NCBI RefSeq assembly: GCF_964199755.1
Contig: NC_133907.1
Span: 5,585,001 to 5,649,000 of the forward strand
DNA from: Larus michahellis
Lineage: Eukaryota > Chordata > Aves > Charadriiformes > Laridae
DNA length: 64,000 bases
Direction: 5' to 3'
Shown: positions 21,501 through 33,140 of the stretch, piece after piece
How positions within the stretch are numbered: the first letter of the stretch is position 1
How the letters are laid out: the number at the start of each line of letters is the position of its first letter
Made by a program: the position numbers and the translations under genes
The notes under the pieces: model-generated
Database searches by the model: none
The model's input: only the letters and a program-made list of their open reading frames with translations
Told to the model about the DNA's origin: nothing

Positions 21501-23880
21501 TGGCAGAGGGTCCTCGCTGCAGTGAGCAGGGCTGTATGAGCATCTAAGCATGCGAGGGGGCGACTGTGCTGCGGCTTCGCCATGGCAGAGCTGCCTGTGT
21601 CCTGCTGCAGCCGGCAGAGCCCATGTCTCCCTGCACAGCCGGGGCCTGGGCAGGAACGAGGGGGCTGCGGTGCGGCCACCTCCAAAGGAAATGGGCCGAG
21701 AAAGTCCTCGGGGAGGCAAACCGCTGCAGGAGCACAGTTAGCTTCACCCCAAGCTGTAAGAGGCCCCTGTTTCCCCTGCGCCCGCTGTCCTGCGGAGATT
21801 AGCTCTCGGCTGGCTGGGCTTGACGGGCAGCCGGAAGAGGCAGCGTGCGCCGAGCACCGGGGGCCGCACGGAAACCCGGGCAAAATGGGCGCCGTGGCAG
21901 CCCGTTCCCTCCCAGCTGTGGCTTGGTCCCCGCTCAACCCTCCCCGTGGCTGTGCCAGGCTGCCCTCGCCACATCCCAGCGCCAGGGGCTGGGCATTTGC
22001 CATCACCCCGTGTGCTGGCAGCAAAGCCGGGGACACGCTGTGCAGGAAAGACATGGCTGTCACACTGTTTCCCAGCGCCGTGCTTGCCCCTGGCTAGCCT
22101 GATCGGGAGGGCGATCTGGTTCCCCCACGGTTGGCGTCGCCCTGTGCTGGTGCTGCCGGAGCCGGCTCCCTCCCGGTGCCTCTTCCCTGCCGGGGCTGCC
22201 AGCTCGACTCATGCACAGCCAAGTGCACGGGATGAAAGGGCTCTCCCGGGGTACCGGGGTGCGCTGGTGGCAGCACGAAGGTCACGCCGCGTCCCGGTGG
22301 CGCGGCGGCAGCGCGCTCTAATGCCGCCGATCAGAGACGCCCGTGGGGATTGCAGAGCAGCATGGAAGGTGACCCCTGCGCTTGGGGTCAGCAGGCCGTG
22401 GCGTGCGTCAGCCCCACAGCGGCTTAATCCCAACCGGGCAGGAGGAGGAGCGCGGCAGGGAGGCGGATTCCTGACCCACAACTGGGCCTGGCATCTTGTC
22501 CAGCATGGCCGTGATCCACCTCTCGCCGTAACCGGATAGGGTTGAGTGGTGCCGCCCTGGCACCAGGAGGGCAAGGAGAAATAATAGGAACAGGCAGCAG
22601 AAAACGTAACGCAGAAAAATTCCTTTTGTCTTGAGAAAGCAGCCCTTCGGCCCTTTTCTTCCTCCCTGAAATAGTTTTCCTGCTACCCAAAAGGAGACGG
22701 AATATTCTGCAGAGCATGGTTTCTACGGATTGATTTATTTATTTAATTTAACGTAATCATGTGACAAAGCCTGAAATGCTTGTGAATGGCCCGATACGTG
22801 GGAAAATAAATATGCAAATACCGTCCCCAGGTTTGCCAGCAGGATTCCCCGCGCTGTTTCCCAAACACGTGGTTCAGCCTATACTCGTTACCAGTTCTGG
22901 TCACTCGTGCAGGACCGCAGGAAATGTAATGCAGGAAAACGCTGAGTTTTCCGCAAGCTGAAAACCTGCGGGTAAAGCTGTGAGTTGCAGGGAGCTTTGC
23001 GACACCTTTCTCCCAGAAACTGTCTTTCTGTGCACGGCTTTAACTGGAAGCAGATGCAGGCACAGGGAGCTGCGGTGCTTCTCATCCCACAGCAGGCTCG
23101 CAGGATGCCACAGGACAGCGAATTATTTCAGGTGTAGGTTGGAAACGGAGAGGATGTTGCTGGGATCTTCCCCGGCGCTGTGACCACCAAGCGCGTCAGG
23201 GACATGGAGGTGCCTCAGGAAATCCCGGGGGTAGAAGGAGCGTGCTGTGAGAGGGAACTCCATTCCGCTCTGTGCCCTGGGAGGAGGCTCCAGGGAGCTC
23301 GGGCTGCCAAGAGAGACTGGACAATTAAGTGGTCTGGACATGGGAGGAACCTCAGCGAACATAACATCTTCCACTGGCCCCGTGTCTGGTCAGGGGCACC
23401 CCTCTGCTTCCCAATGAAGAGCTCATCCTCGCTGTTAAGACAACTGAAAAACTGAGCTAACGGTGCTCCGTGGGGTTTGGATGTAAGTCCTCCAGGGAAC
23501 AGGCTGGATCTACCTGCGCAATGTCACACAAACTGCAGATTAAAGGGCTGCTTTGCGAGAGCCCAGCACGCAGAAACTTGATTTATCTAGTCACCCCCCG
23601 AGATGTTTTTCTCCCTGTGCATGGAGGCAGATGTTTGGCTGTTTAAGATTTAAAATCATCTGCCACTGAGATACTTTTCCATAATGAGGCATGATTGGGA
23701 AAGATGTAATCAATCCATTTCTCGATACAAGAGAAATGAGAGGCCCGGAAGCGAGCATTAAGTGATTTGCCAGCCTAGATCCTCTCCCTGCTTCCCCTGT
23801 CCACTCTGCTTAATTCTTCCAAGTTCGAAAATGATTCTTTCCTTCTATTTCTCTTTTTCTCAAAAAAACCCAAATTCTGA
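18561..23880. other. No gene seen
   Basis: Mostly GC-rich unique sequence with no recognisable exon or transposon. From ~23.5 kb it becomes AT-richer. The block at 23,625-23,770 looks like conserved non-coding sequence (see findings). Confidence 0.4.
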
Positions 23881-23906
23881 TACAAACTGAGCAGGATGGG
23901 AATGCG

Positions 23907-23912
23907 TTTATT
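23907..23912 (-). terminator. COMMD7: Probable COMMD7 poly(A) signal
   Basis: TTTATT on the plus strand is AATAAA on the minus strand, about 270 bases after the COMMD7 stop codon in AT-rich sequence. It is the first canonical hexamer I see downstream of the stop. Confidence 0.55.
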
Positions 23913-24182
23913 TTAATACAAATATCCACATATTTCTGACCACTCTTTCTTGTAATAATATAAAAAACAGATGAGTGGACTTGTAGCTTCTTTGAAACAC
24001 TTGCCAAAGTTTCAGGTTCTGAAGGATTGATGGGTCCTTCTGGGCCGTGACACCAGCGCTCGTTGCGCAGCCTTGTCTTCTCTCGTCAGGGTGTTAAGAG
24101 TCAGCTGGGAAAGAGCAGATCTGCAGGCCCACAAGGAGAAATTAAACATCCCGGACAGATGTCGGGTCAGGTTCATGCAGTT

Positions 24183-24259
24183 TCAGCTGAAACTTTCCAG
24201 GCTGGTCTTGACCCGTTCCATTTCATGCAGAAAACTGTAGAACTGGGGCAAAGTTAACT
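24183..24259 (-). CDS. COMMD7: COMMD7 coding exon 9 with stop
   Basis: Final coding exon, residues 176-200 (ELTLPQFYSFLHEMERV...SLESFS) then TGA. A T-rich polypyrimidine tract (A-run on the plus strand) precedes the acceptor. The 3' UTR probably runs to ~23,890. Confidence 0.95.
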
Positions 24260-27200
24260 CTGCAGGAAAAAAAAAAGGCATAAAGTCTTAGATTTCAGGT
24301 TACACTTTGAAGGTTGGAAAAGTCATTCTGGTGTTACCACGGAGCAACTCGTGTTCACCTAAGCTAGGCAGGATTAGACACTTTGGCTCTCAGCAGCTCT
24401 TTACACTAGCTGGGCTGCGTGGGGGTTGCAGGCTAGGACTCTCCTAACAGCAACCGACACTTGGGAATTGTTTACTTTCTTCATCTGGCATGCTCCTCTG
24501 ACCGCTTTTCACGGCTCCGTGGCATATCTATATTTACTTACGCAAAGGTGTGAAGACTACCCAACAGTCGGTGTCCCTCGGGCAGGAGCAGCCGCAGCAT
24601 CCACCAGCGATGCTCTCGCAGTGACCCCTGCTGGGTCCGCGCCCAAAGCTCCCCCACCTCCAGCAACACCCGGCAGCTCCGAGCTGCCGCTCCGCTTTCG
24701 CGTACTCATATGCTTGCTTCTTTTCCACAACTGTTAACTCACCTATATATACGTTTTCCGTTTGGCTCCCTTTTTTAATCACCAGCTTCAGCTTGGGGGA
24801 AGAAAAAGCAGAGGTATTTTAATTCAGAGAGACCTTGTATTCTAAGCGCCATGAAAAGACAGAAGCGCGGGAGTCTGCTGTGAGTTTCAGACGGACACAC
24901 TACTGCAAAGCACACACATCTCTGACAGGCTTTTTGGGAAGCGTCACTGTAGGAATAGATTCCTTAGGCATCGCGAGGATCTCTGGAAGTCCTTATAAAC
25001 AATCAGATTCCCCTACCCTCCCCAAGATTGCATGACCTTTGCTAGACTGAGGTTTTTGAACAGCTTTTCAGAGTGGGCTACGCTTCTGTGATACATTATG
25101 TCTTCAGAAGAGAAACAAATAGCAGCGTGCCTGCTATCTGCTGGCAGTTGCACTCAGAAGACTGAAGCAGATGCACTGTTGCAGTTTGTTCCTGTGAGAT
25201 CTAGCTCTAGTTCCTCTCGCAGCCAGCACTTCCCCACATGCCTGGTCGTAGCTTGTTCCTTAACTGCACTACAACCTGAACTCTCTGATGTAGGAGACTT
25301 ACCTGTAAGAAGATACTTCCCACTTTTTCCAGTTCACTGCTCCCAGCAGTCACTGTGAGTCAGAAAGAAGAGAAGGGAGATAATCTGTTAGCTAAACTGT
25401 GAAATAAAAAGTTATTTAGCTGAGAGCTGCTGTTGGGTTTGCCAACCCGTCCAGTTTATGTTTTAGCTCTATTACCTCCAAACTTCCACTCCATATCTAT
25501 CAGCTGGTTAATCATCAGCGTCTGACCAACAGCCAGGCGTGTCAGGGTGGGGGAATTCACCTTCCACTGCCAGAGCAAAAGACACACGAGCAATCAATCC
25601 AGAGAGGCCTCTATTTATGTTACCTGTAATTTCAACACAAGTCAGAAACGAGGCAGGCTGATGGCAGAAGCCCAAAGTGGAGGTGTGCAAAGGGGCAAAC
25701 TAATGCGGTCGGGAGAGCTTTCCAGGGTGTTTTGAGTCCTGCTAGGATTTCCGTCTGCCTTGTCACTTCTGTAAATGAAACTCACTGTTTTTGTTTTAAC
25801 ACTGGTTCAGTGTAACAATATCTGCGCAAAAAGTCATGTGTTCGTGTAACTGCATGACCCCAGGGCTCAAGGCATGCAAAGCAGGGAAACAATCAAATGA
25901 AAGCCACACAGAAGTGCAGGAATCACTAAAGCCATGAGGTAGAGGCCGTGGCAAACCAGAAGTATCATTAGACAAAGTTATCCTTATCAGTTATCTGTTC
26001 AAAATTCTGAGCTGGTTTTGAAGAAAATACCCAAAGTGCTGACGCATCTCGGTAGCTCAGTGGGGTTTTACAAGTTCCTACTCAAAGACCGTCATTTTGT
26101 TAGCTCAGAGACAAGCAAAAATGTATTAATACCTGTTCTGCAAAATAACTGGCTTTCTCTTCACTGAGGCCTGTGGGAGAAACCATATGAGATTACTACA
26201 TGTGATAAAAATTAATTATCTTTTATTTAGTGAAAGTCAGGTGACCTACCTAGAGCAATAAAATCTGCTCTGACTTGTTCAGAAGACAAATTCCTCTTCA
26301 GGGCACCTGAATAAACAATGCAAGGAAGAAAAATCACTTTTTTACTCCGTCAAAGCAATCTTTACTGAGTCAAATAAACGCTGGGACGGAGACCCTGTGA
26401 TAGAAAGCCTCTGTTCCTGGACTGTGTTTTGAAACAAACCACAGCTCCTCGAGATAGGAAATACAGTTGTGCCTGCCGGTATCTTTGCAGATGCCCAGTG
26501 CTTTAAAAGTCAGGGCGATGGAAGCGGCTGCGAGAGAGCGGGAGAGATTTCATTGCAGGTATCCATGGAAACAGCAGCAGCGGTTGTGTTTTGAAGTTGC
26601 TGCTTTCCCTCCTATAGAAGCTTTGCTTGTTAAAGGAGAACTGTTAAGGCTGGCAGGCTACTAATTTGACCTACCTGCTGTGTTTTGGATTATGGGTGTG
26701 AACGTGTGCATATAACACTTTCCCCTGCTGTGTCTGCCTCCTTTGTTCTGGGGCACAGGCAGCACATGGAACTTTACAAGGATTCTGTTCTCTAAAGCCA
26801 AGAGCAGGAATCTCATAAATTCAAAGAGGCTGCCAGGCCCACGTGGCTTTCCGTCTGTGTAGCGCATAGGCAAAGTTATCTGCTGTAATCTGTTCCGGTA
26901 CTGTCTGTGGCATCCCAGAGCTAACGAAAAGTTACAACGGGATTGGAGCCAGCGCAGACAAACAGGAACGACGAGACGGAGTGCACCTAGGCCAGAATCA
27001 GGAAAGGAGGAAAATGCCGATTCCACATTAAATACCCCCAAGACAGTTGTAGGAAAGGAAATCATCCAGTGTTACTCCTGCACCGAAGAAATGGCTTGAA
27101 GTAGCAGAATGAAAGTTTAGACGAAATGCAGGAAACAGTTGCGTACGGCTTCACTGCGCTGAGGAACGCCATGGGAAACCCAGGACTGAAGGATAGCAGC

Positions 27201-30036
27201 AAGAGACTATTAATAACAAGCAGGATCAATGGGATGAACATGCAGTGGAGGTGTTTGATGCATTATCATGTCAAACGGCAGCCACAACATCAGAGTAATC
27301 TCATAAAGTGCCGGAGTCTGGGGTATTCAAGGGGAATCCCCCTGCCCCTCTTCCCCACTATTTATGAATGAGAAACTGCTGGACACGTAAGTGTTTTTCT
27401 AAAACGAGACTGCAAGGACAGATGTCTCTTTTACATGGCGTGGAACTATGCTGGTTTCCAGCCCACCCTAGAGGGATGCGTACACTGTCTCATCTGTCTC
27501 AAACGGCGCTTGTCCTTGTAGGAATTACAGCACTGAGTCACTTGGATGGAAGTTCCTACAAAAACTTAGTGCCAACATAAGTCTGGTCTGGCAAAAATGG
27601 ATTTACACGTACAAGTTAAACCAAGCACTGTCACAGTGTTGTGCTTGCATTTAATGTATAGACACTTAAGTGAGTTAAGCCTGTGAAATGTGTGTGCAGA
27701 CAGGCTGTAAAGAATACAAAGCCGGAGTCACCAAACAGGGACTTTTCAACAAAAGAATTTTTGATTCTTAAATGCTAAACCATTTATTAGCTACCATTTA
27801 GCACTTATTGTGCAAACCAAGTGCACTGCAGTTCTGAAGACACACTTTAGCAGCACGCAAGGACGGATGCAATAGTTTTGGCCTCAGGGTAGCATATGCA
27901 AATGTATCACTTACCATTAGGTACCAGAAGAATACTTTTGACAATGTTTTTCAGGGGGCCCAAGCTGATTTTATTCATGGTGGCAAAGTCTGAGAGCTGA
28001 GTCAGAAACCTTTCTACCTGTTCAAGAGAAAAAGCAGCGACACAATCTTAGCTCTGCATGTTTCTCACCAGAGAGCTGCATTCACACACTTCTTGGAGTT
28101 CTGCACATGCCTTACCTCCTTGGGTTCTGTTAGAAAGCGGAAGAGCACTTCAGTCAGCGCTGAGAATTGCTGCAGAGAAACAGGACGGTGTTACGGAGTC
28201 GGGCATCAACGTGCACCATTTCTCAGCACCTCACCACCCCCATCACCACCACGACTAAGTGGTGATTTACCACCTCGATGCAGCTCCACCTGCCCCCAGT
28301 ACATTGGTCCCAGAGTTTGATCTCCCATGCTGGTAAGGTACCCCAGTCCTCGGCATTACAAGATGCCTCTGGATGCTCTATCTTCATGGATGCTTTTCAG
28401 AGACTCTCAAAGGGTTTGAACAGCTGGTAGATGGCACTGCACGGGGCGTTTGGGACTCTTGGCTAATCGGAAGCTGCTCTTCTACCCTGTGTAATCCAAC
28501 TGTGAGTGGGAAAAGATGCAAACATCCACTCTCATGTTTCACAAATCCCATGGGGTAACCAAACTAACTCCGGAAAGGAAAAGAACTGGTTAAAGGTCTA
28601 GTTGCTGCCTTCAGTTTTCTGAGCACGCAGCTGGCAGGGCTGGAGAGCCTGCCTGTAGGGCTGAGCACCACCACCCTCCCTCCTCTGCCGGCACCAGCGC
28701 TGGCTGTGACCTTTTGGGTACAGCTGGCTGGTTCGCTGCTGCATGTGGCTCATCTTGTCCTACCCTCGTCATCAGCCTTGTAACAGAGATGGCTGTTACC
28801 CGTGCTTCTGGCAAGCTGAGCTAAAAAATCCACAGCTCCTCCACTAACTTCAGTGTGAGCTGAACCAGCTTCTGCGACGTGGCTGCACACACGGTGTGTT
28901 GGTGACCTGGAGGCAGATGTGTACCACTGACTGGGACAGGAGGGTGGTGGGGTAGCAATCACAACCCGAACGCCGTGCAGTCCCACCGAGAAAAAACAGT
29001 GCTCCGCAGGACCCTACAGCCCACACAGGCCAAGATGTGACCCACTCCATCACCCGGAGTGCCTTGTGGCCTGACAAACAGGCTCCCGCCATGCATGGGG
29101 CTCGCCTGGCCAGGTGCGGGGCTGTGCTGCTGAGCAGGGGGCGATGCTCTGCACCCCTGCCCCAGTCACCAGAAAACACCATTCCCTCCTGAAGTGGGCT
29201 GAGAGCCAGCAGGTACCCTGGCACCAGGGCCTGGAGGAGGCCTGACTGGGCCTAGTACTGGGGCTGCTCTGGGCGCACAGGGCCTGACCGGGCCCAGTAC
29301 TGGGGTGCTCTGCGGACGCAGGACCTAGTGGTGCCCGGTACCAGGGCTGCTCCGGAGCTGTGGGGCCTGGAAGCCCGATGGTGCCTGGTACCGGGGCTGC
29401 TTTGGAGGCATGGGGCCTGCTGGGCCTGCTGGTTCTTGGTAGCGGGGCTGCTTTGGGGGTGTGGGGCCTGCTGGGCCCAATTGGTCCCGGTAGCAGGGTG
29501 CTCTGGGGGCGTGGGGCCTGACCAGACCCAGTACTGGGGTGCTCTGGGGGCGCAGGGCCTCACCGGGCCGTGTACCAGGGCTCCTCTGACGCTGTGGGGA
29601 CTGGAAACCCAACGGTGCCTGGTACGGGGGCTGCTCTGGGGGCATGGGGCCTGCCGGGCCAAATCGGTCCCGGTACTGAGGTGCTCTGGGAGCGCAGGGC
29701 CTGACTGGGCCCAGTACCGGGGCTGCGGGGCCTGGAGGCCAAATGGCGCCGGGTATCGGGGCTGCTCTGGGGCTGTGGGTTCTGCTGGGCCCGACAGGGC
29801 CCTGTACCGGAGCTGCGGGGCCGGCTGGGCTCGTGTGGTGGCTCGCCCCAGCCCGGCTGCGGCTGCCCCGGAGCCGTCGGCCCCGCGGGATTCGGGGCCG
29901 GGGTTGATCCCGCGGCCGCTCCCCGCCCTCCCCCGCCCCGGCCCGGCCGCACCTGGGCGCTGAGCTGGTTGAGGTTGTGCATGTCGCCGCTCACCGCCTC
30001 CGGCACCGGGTCGCGGGTGAAGTTGAGCAGCCCCAT
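24183..30036 (-). CDS. COMMD7: COMMD7, COMM domain-containing protein 7 (complete, 9 coding exons)
   Basis: COMMD proteins are subunits of the Commander assembly with CCDC22 and CCDC93. It acts in endosomal recycling of membrane proteins, and COMMD7 is also linked to NF-kB control. Nine GT-AG exons on the minus strand join in frame to 603 nt, 200 aa plus stop, the same length as human. The start is fixed by GCCGCCATGG context and by the human-like N-terminus with the signature DPVPEAVSGDM. The N-terminal helical part covers residues ~1-125. The COMM domain is C-terminal (~130-197) and includes MINQLIDMEWKFG, QTENVYIEL and LPQFYSFLHEMERV. The C-terminus reads SLESFS where I recall a more Cys-rich human end. 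Promoter and exon 1 lie in a CpG island facing DNMT3B about 8 kb away. Exons are listed separately. Confidence 0.97.
24743..24791 (-). CDS. COMMD7: COMMD7 coding exon 8
   Basis: Residues 160-175 (LKLVIKKGSQTENVYI), COMM domain. Acceptor CCCAAG, donor GTGAGT, phase 1. Confidence 0.95.
25303..25352 (-). CDS. COMMD7: COMMD7 coding exon 7
   Basis: Residues 143-159 (VTAGSSELEKVGSIFLQ), within the COMM domain. Acceptor CTCACAG, donor GTAAGTC. Confidence 0.94.
25476..25566 (-). CDS. COMMD7: COMMD7 coding exon 6
   Basis: Residues 113-142. Starts WKVNSPTLTRLAVG and runs into the first COMM-domain strand (MINQLIDMEWKFG). Donor GTAATAG, phase 1. Confidence 0.95.
26133..26170 (-). CDS. COMMD7: COMMD7 coding exon 5
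   Basis: Small 38-nt exon, residues 100-112 (GLSEEKASYFAEQ). Only 79 bp from exon 4. Acceptor CCACAG, donor GTATTA, ends in phase 0. Confidence 0.93.
26250..26306 (-). CDS. COMMD7: COMMD7 coding exon 4
   Basis: Residues 81-99 (GALKRNLSSEQVRADFIAL). Acceptor TTCAG, donor GTAGGT; phase 1 in and out. Confidence 0.93.
27915..28017 (-). CDS. COMMD7: COMMD7 coding exon 3
   Basis: Residues 47-80, containing VERFLTQLSDFAT and SILLVPN. AACAG acceptor and GTAAGTG donor; ends in phase 1. Confidence 0.95.
28116..28169 (-). CDS. COMMD7: COMMD7 coding exon 2
   Basis: Residues 29-46 (QFSALTEVLF...TEPKE). CTGCAG acceptor, GTAAG donor, phase 0 at both ends. Confidence 0.95.
29236..29830. repeat. GC-rich minisatellite in COMMD7 intron 1
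   Basis: About a dozen tandem units of ~42 and ~50 bp in mixed order. The shared words are GGGCTGCTCTGGGG, GTGGGGCCTG and GGTACCGGGG-type endings. It lies inside COMMD7 intron 1, ending just short of the exon-1 CpG island. The minus-strand long ORF (29252-30466) is repeat-driven. Confidence 0.88.
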
Positions 30037-30240
30037 GGCGGCTGCCGCGGCTCCGCCCGCCCCGCCCGGCCCCGGCGCCGCCGCCCGCCTCAGCCTGAGC
30101 ATTGGCGGCAGCACTTTCCGCACCGCCGCCGCCCCGCAGCCCCCGGCCCCGCACCGGGGGACGGAAGCGGCTGAGGGCACCCGGGTGGGCTCCCGCGGCC
30201 CTCCGTCCCCTGCAGCAGCCGCTCAGCCCAGCCCATGGCG
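29840..30240 (-). promoter_or_regulatory. COMMD7: COMMD7 CpG-island promoter and 5' UTR
   Basis: CpG-dense sequence covers exon 1 and upstream DNA. An inverted CCAAT box (ATTGG on the plus strand) lies at 30101-30105. No TATA box is seen, typical of a housekeeping promoter. The transcription start cannot be placed exactly. Confidence 0.65.
29953..30036 (-). CDS. COMMD7: COMMD7 coding exon 1
   Basis: Encodes residues 1-28, beginning MGLLNFTRDPVPEAV. The perfect Kozak context supports the ATG at 30036, although the frame is open upstream. Ends at a GT donor (29951-29952), phase 0. Confidence 0.95.
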
Positions 30241-31173
30241 GCCCCTTCGCCCCTGCAGCCACAGCTGCGGTGATGGGGAGCCCCTCATTGGCAGTGGGTG
30301 GGTGGCTGGTGGGATGGGTGGCCGGCGGGATGGGTGGCCAGCAGGCCGGTGTGCCTGGTTGCCCACCCCAGAGCTCGTGGCGGTGCTGTGCCACAGGCCC
30401 CATAGCCACGTGTGGGCAGGGGGCTGTGCGGCTGGGTTCACCCCCCAGCATGGCTTTGTGCGCCATTAGTCGGTCTCATAGAACGATTATTTTTGTTGTG
30501 AAGGTCTGGGACAACCTCTTGCTTTCCTACCCAAAAGTAGTCTGTAGAACCCTCAGGTTCGAGCTGCAGTAGATGTATATGTCTGTGTGTTTGAGGCAAT
30601 ACATTTTTACATGTTTAATTTTATGTACTTGATCACTGCCATGGAAAGTAAAACGTGTGGTTGCTGGTAAGCGTGGAGCCTAAACTACAGGCAAAAAGGG
30701 AGAGCGCTGTGGGTACCCTCCGTGTGCGGAGGCTTAAACTTCACTCATGGGGTGGAGATCTGGCTGACGGATGAGTAGCGTAAGTTGTTTTTCTGTACAA
30801 AAACCTCGAATAAAATGTTTATAAAACAGTTTATAGGGTGAATGGTTTTTTTTGACCCTGAAAATGGTACTTGGGACCCGAAACTTACGTGTGATTTTCC
30901 CCCTCCGGCTGCTGCCCCCAGCACTGGCGCAGGCTTACGGTGCTGGGTGGCCTGGGGCAGAGCAGCTCATAACGTCCCACGGCCGGGCTCCTGGGCTCCT
31001 TGGGGTGGACAAGTGTCTAAGGAAGAGGCAGCTCCGGGCTGAGCCAGCCCATGGGCAGAAAGTATGGAGATGTCAAAGGGGTCAGGGTTTCACAGGGACA
31101 TTTTAACCCATTCTCACCATAACCCATAGGCAGGGGGTCTCCTTGATTCAGAGACATGTAGGAAGGCAGGTGA
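30241..31173. other. Intergenic, no gene seen
   Basis: Between the divergent COMMD7 and DNMT3B promoters. It includes an AT-rich patch with AATAAA near 30,808. A short frame near 30,850 reads FDPENGTWDP, and the 31174-31689 open frame also contains FDPEN; the significance is unclear. Confidence 0.4.
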
Positions 31174-31689
31174 GTTGTAAAAACAGCTTTTGACCCTCTG
31201 TTACACGGTCTCCTTTCTGTTGGTGCTCGGGAGGAAGGCTTTGACCCAGAAAATACTAAAACTGGATGTATTCCCGCAGAGGACAATGGAGCTGATCCCA
31301 TGCTCAAAGACTCTCTTGCCTTAAACTGCTATTTCGCAGCTTTCCAAGAGCAGGAAGATAAGCTCTCCAGCAGTTATTTCACCATCAGTGTGAACGTGTC
31401 TGATCCGTTTTATGCGGGAAGGTGTTCGCTGGCTGCCCGGGCAGACGGGCAGCGTATAAAAGCCTTTGTGGAAGGTAAAAGTGCGGCAGCCCACAAGGCT
31501 TCTGTTTTATTACTGACACTTCCAGTTGCAAATGAGAGTGTAGGAAATTTTATAGTGCCTTTCGTTGTGAAGATAGCCCAGCTGGGAGATTTTCTATTTC
31601 ATACACACGGGGTGGAACTGTGTACCTTGATTGTTGAGGTGAAAAAATTGCATGTGGGGATGCTTGCAGGGTTTGTCCCTAAATATTGA
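31174..31689 (+). CDS. Unidentified 171-codon open frame
   Basis: Stop-free from just after a TGA at 31171 to a TGA at 31687-31689. The first ATG at 31300 gives 129 aa. Composition is protein-like in ~46% GC DNA: a polar segment (FDPENTKTG, KDSLALNCYF), a β-rich-looking middle (SSYFTISVNVSDPFYAG) and a hydrophobic end (VGNFIVPFVVKIAQL). No signal peptide or known motif is recognised, and no poly(A) signal follows closely. It may be an exon of an unknown gene, a decayed mobile or viral gene, or chance. Confidence 0.2.
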   Translation, partial: VVKTAFDPLLHGLLSVGAREEGFDPENTKTGCIPAEDNGADPMLKDSLALNCYFAAFQEQEDKLSSSYFTISVNVSDPFYAGRCSLAARADGQRIKAFVEGKSAAAHKASVLLLTLPVANESVGNFIVPFVVKIAQLGDFLFHTHGVELCTLIVEVKKLHVGMLAGFVPKY

Positions 31690-33140
31690 GGACACCTTCA
31701 CGCAAGGTGCAGATTTTTCACATTGGAACAATTTATCAGGTTCTGTGGTGAACTGGCCGTATCGGCATGTTTAAAACCACAGGATACGCTTGTCTCTAAA
31801 AAATAGTTAATCTTAACTAAAACTCATTCAGGGAGCTGCATGGACTGGGGTAGCACGGGATGCCGGTGTGTGGGAACATGATATTCCTGGCCTTAAAATG
31901 TTGCGTACAGCCTTATGTACATTTTCCGAAGTGCAAATTAATAATTGCAATTAATAATTGCACACTTTCATAACCGGCAACATTCATTCACCTGTACTGC
32001 GTGGCGGAAAAACTGAAACAAGAAAAGAGGCAATTTTCTGTGGGGTTCGTGTGCCAGGATTAGCTGTGCGGGAGCAGCCTGCAACTGATCTTTACTTCCC
32101 TGTGTCTTTCTAGGGTGATGCTTTAGGAACTAATTAAGGATGGTCTCGGCACGCGCGTGTGTGCTTGTGTGAGCATGCAAGGGGGAGAAGCCAACGTTGT
32201 TAAACAATTTCCCAGGCAGCAAACCAAATTCTTGGGGAGAGCTGAGTGACAGCATCCAAGAAGAAGCGTTGAAGTTGAGGTACGTGCTCATAACATCCTG
32301 TCCAAACAATCACCAGGAAATTCGGCAGTCCCACCTCCTGGGGTGCCGCTGTGGCTGCAGCGTGGCATGCAAGTGCCACAAACCCTGGTACGGCACCGGC
32401 GGTTCCGCACTGGCAGGCAAGTTCTGCCGGCACTCATTTTTGAAAAGGATTTTCTCAAATAAGAGAGAAGGTTGCAGGGTGATGGTCTGGATTAGTTAAA
32501 GAGTGACAGTGTGGATTAGTCACAGGGGTGCCAGGCAGAGGGTGGTCCCCAGCGCCCCGGGCAGAGCCCCCAGGGCTGTCCCTGCCGGGGACAGGCAGCC
32601 TGTGTCCCCTGGCAGCCATCGGCCCCGATGGGTGCCTCTGCCAGGCCATTCTCATGCAGAACGTGTCGCTGATGGACTCATCAGAGCTGAGGACAAGCTG
32701 AGGACTGAGGATGGCAGTTGGGAGTTACAGATATGCGTGTGCCTGTTCACCACAAATACCAGAGCGAGAGTGGCAGCAAAAAGCAATGGGACGCCCAGAC
32801 ACACACAGGGAAATAGGGTGTTAAAAACGGCGCACTCCAAAATGAGCCAGAGGATCCGTGTGCCCTACTTCAGACGCATTTTCCAGCTTCGTTTCACCTG
32901 TCAAACTCCAAAAGCTTCCTCATCACCTGGAGAGTATTACCTGGGGAAGGGTCCTTATTATATATTCCCAAGAGGTCAAATCTCAGGATGTTACTGTCCT
33001 GTTCTCTGATGCCACTTTCTATCCAAAGCTCTCAAAGCCCTTTGCAGTCACTCCGAGGTCAGCCTTGGAACACCTTCCTGAAGTGGGGGAGCGTTGCCTG
33101 CGCGTGGTGGCCTGAGAAAGGCCTGGAAAGGCTGCCCAGG
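31690..33140. other. No gene seen
   Basis: Intergenic sequence with no exon or transposon recognised. A short direct duplication of AATAATTGCA-like words lies near 31,937-31,960. Confidence 0.4.

Noticed and set aside
1-23880. Expected NOL4L coding exons upstream of COMMD7
   Set aside because: Synteny predicts the gene nearby on the minus strand, but none of the NOL4L peptides I can recall appears in the minus-strand frames. The CpG islands alone do not prove it.
26050-26095. tRNA-like A box (GGTAGCTCAGTGGGG)
   Set aside because: No B box or cloverleaf can be drawn downstream.
26661-27065. 134-codon minus-strand ORF inside COMMD7 intron 3
   Set aside because: It lies on the coding strand but lacks consistent splice sites. 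It would add residues absent from the 200-aa family, and it has no known similarity.
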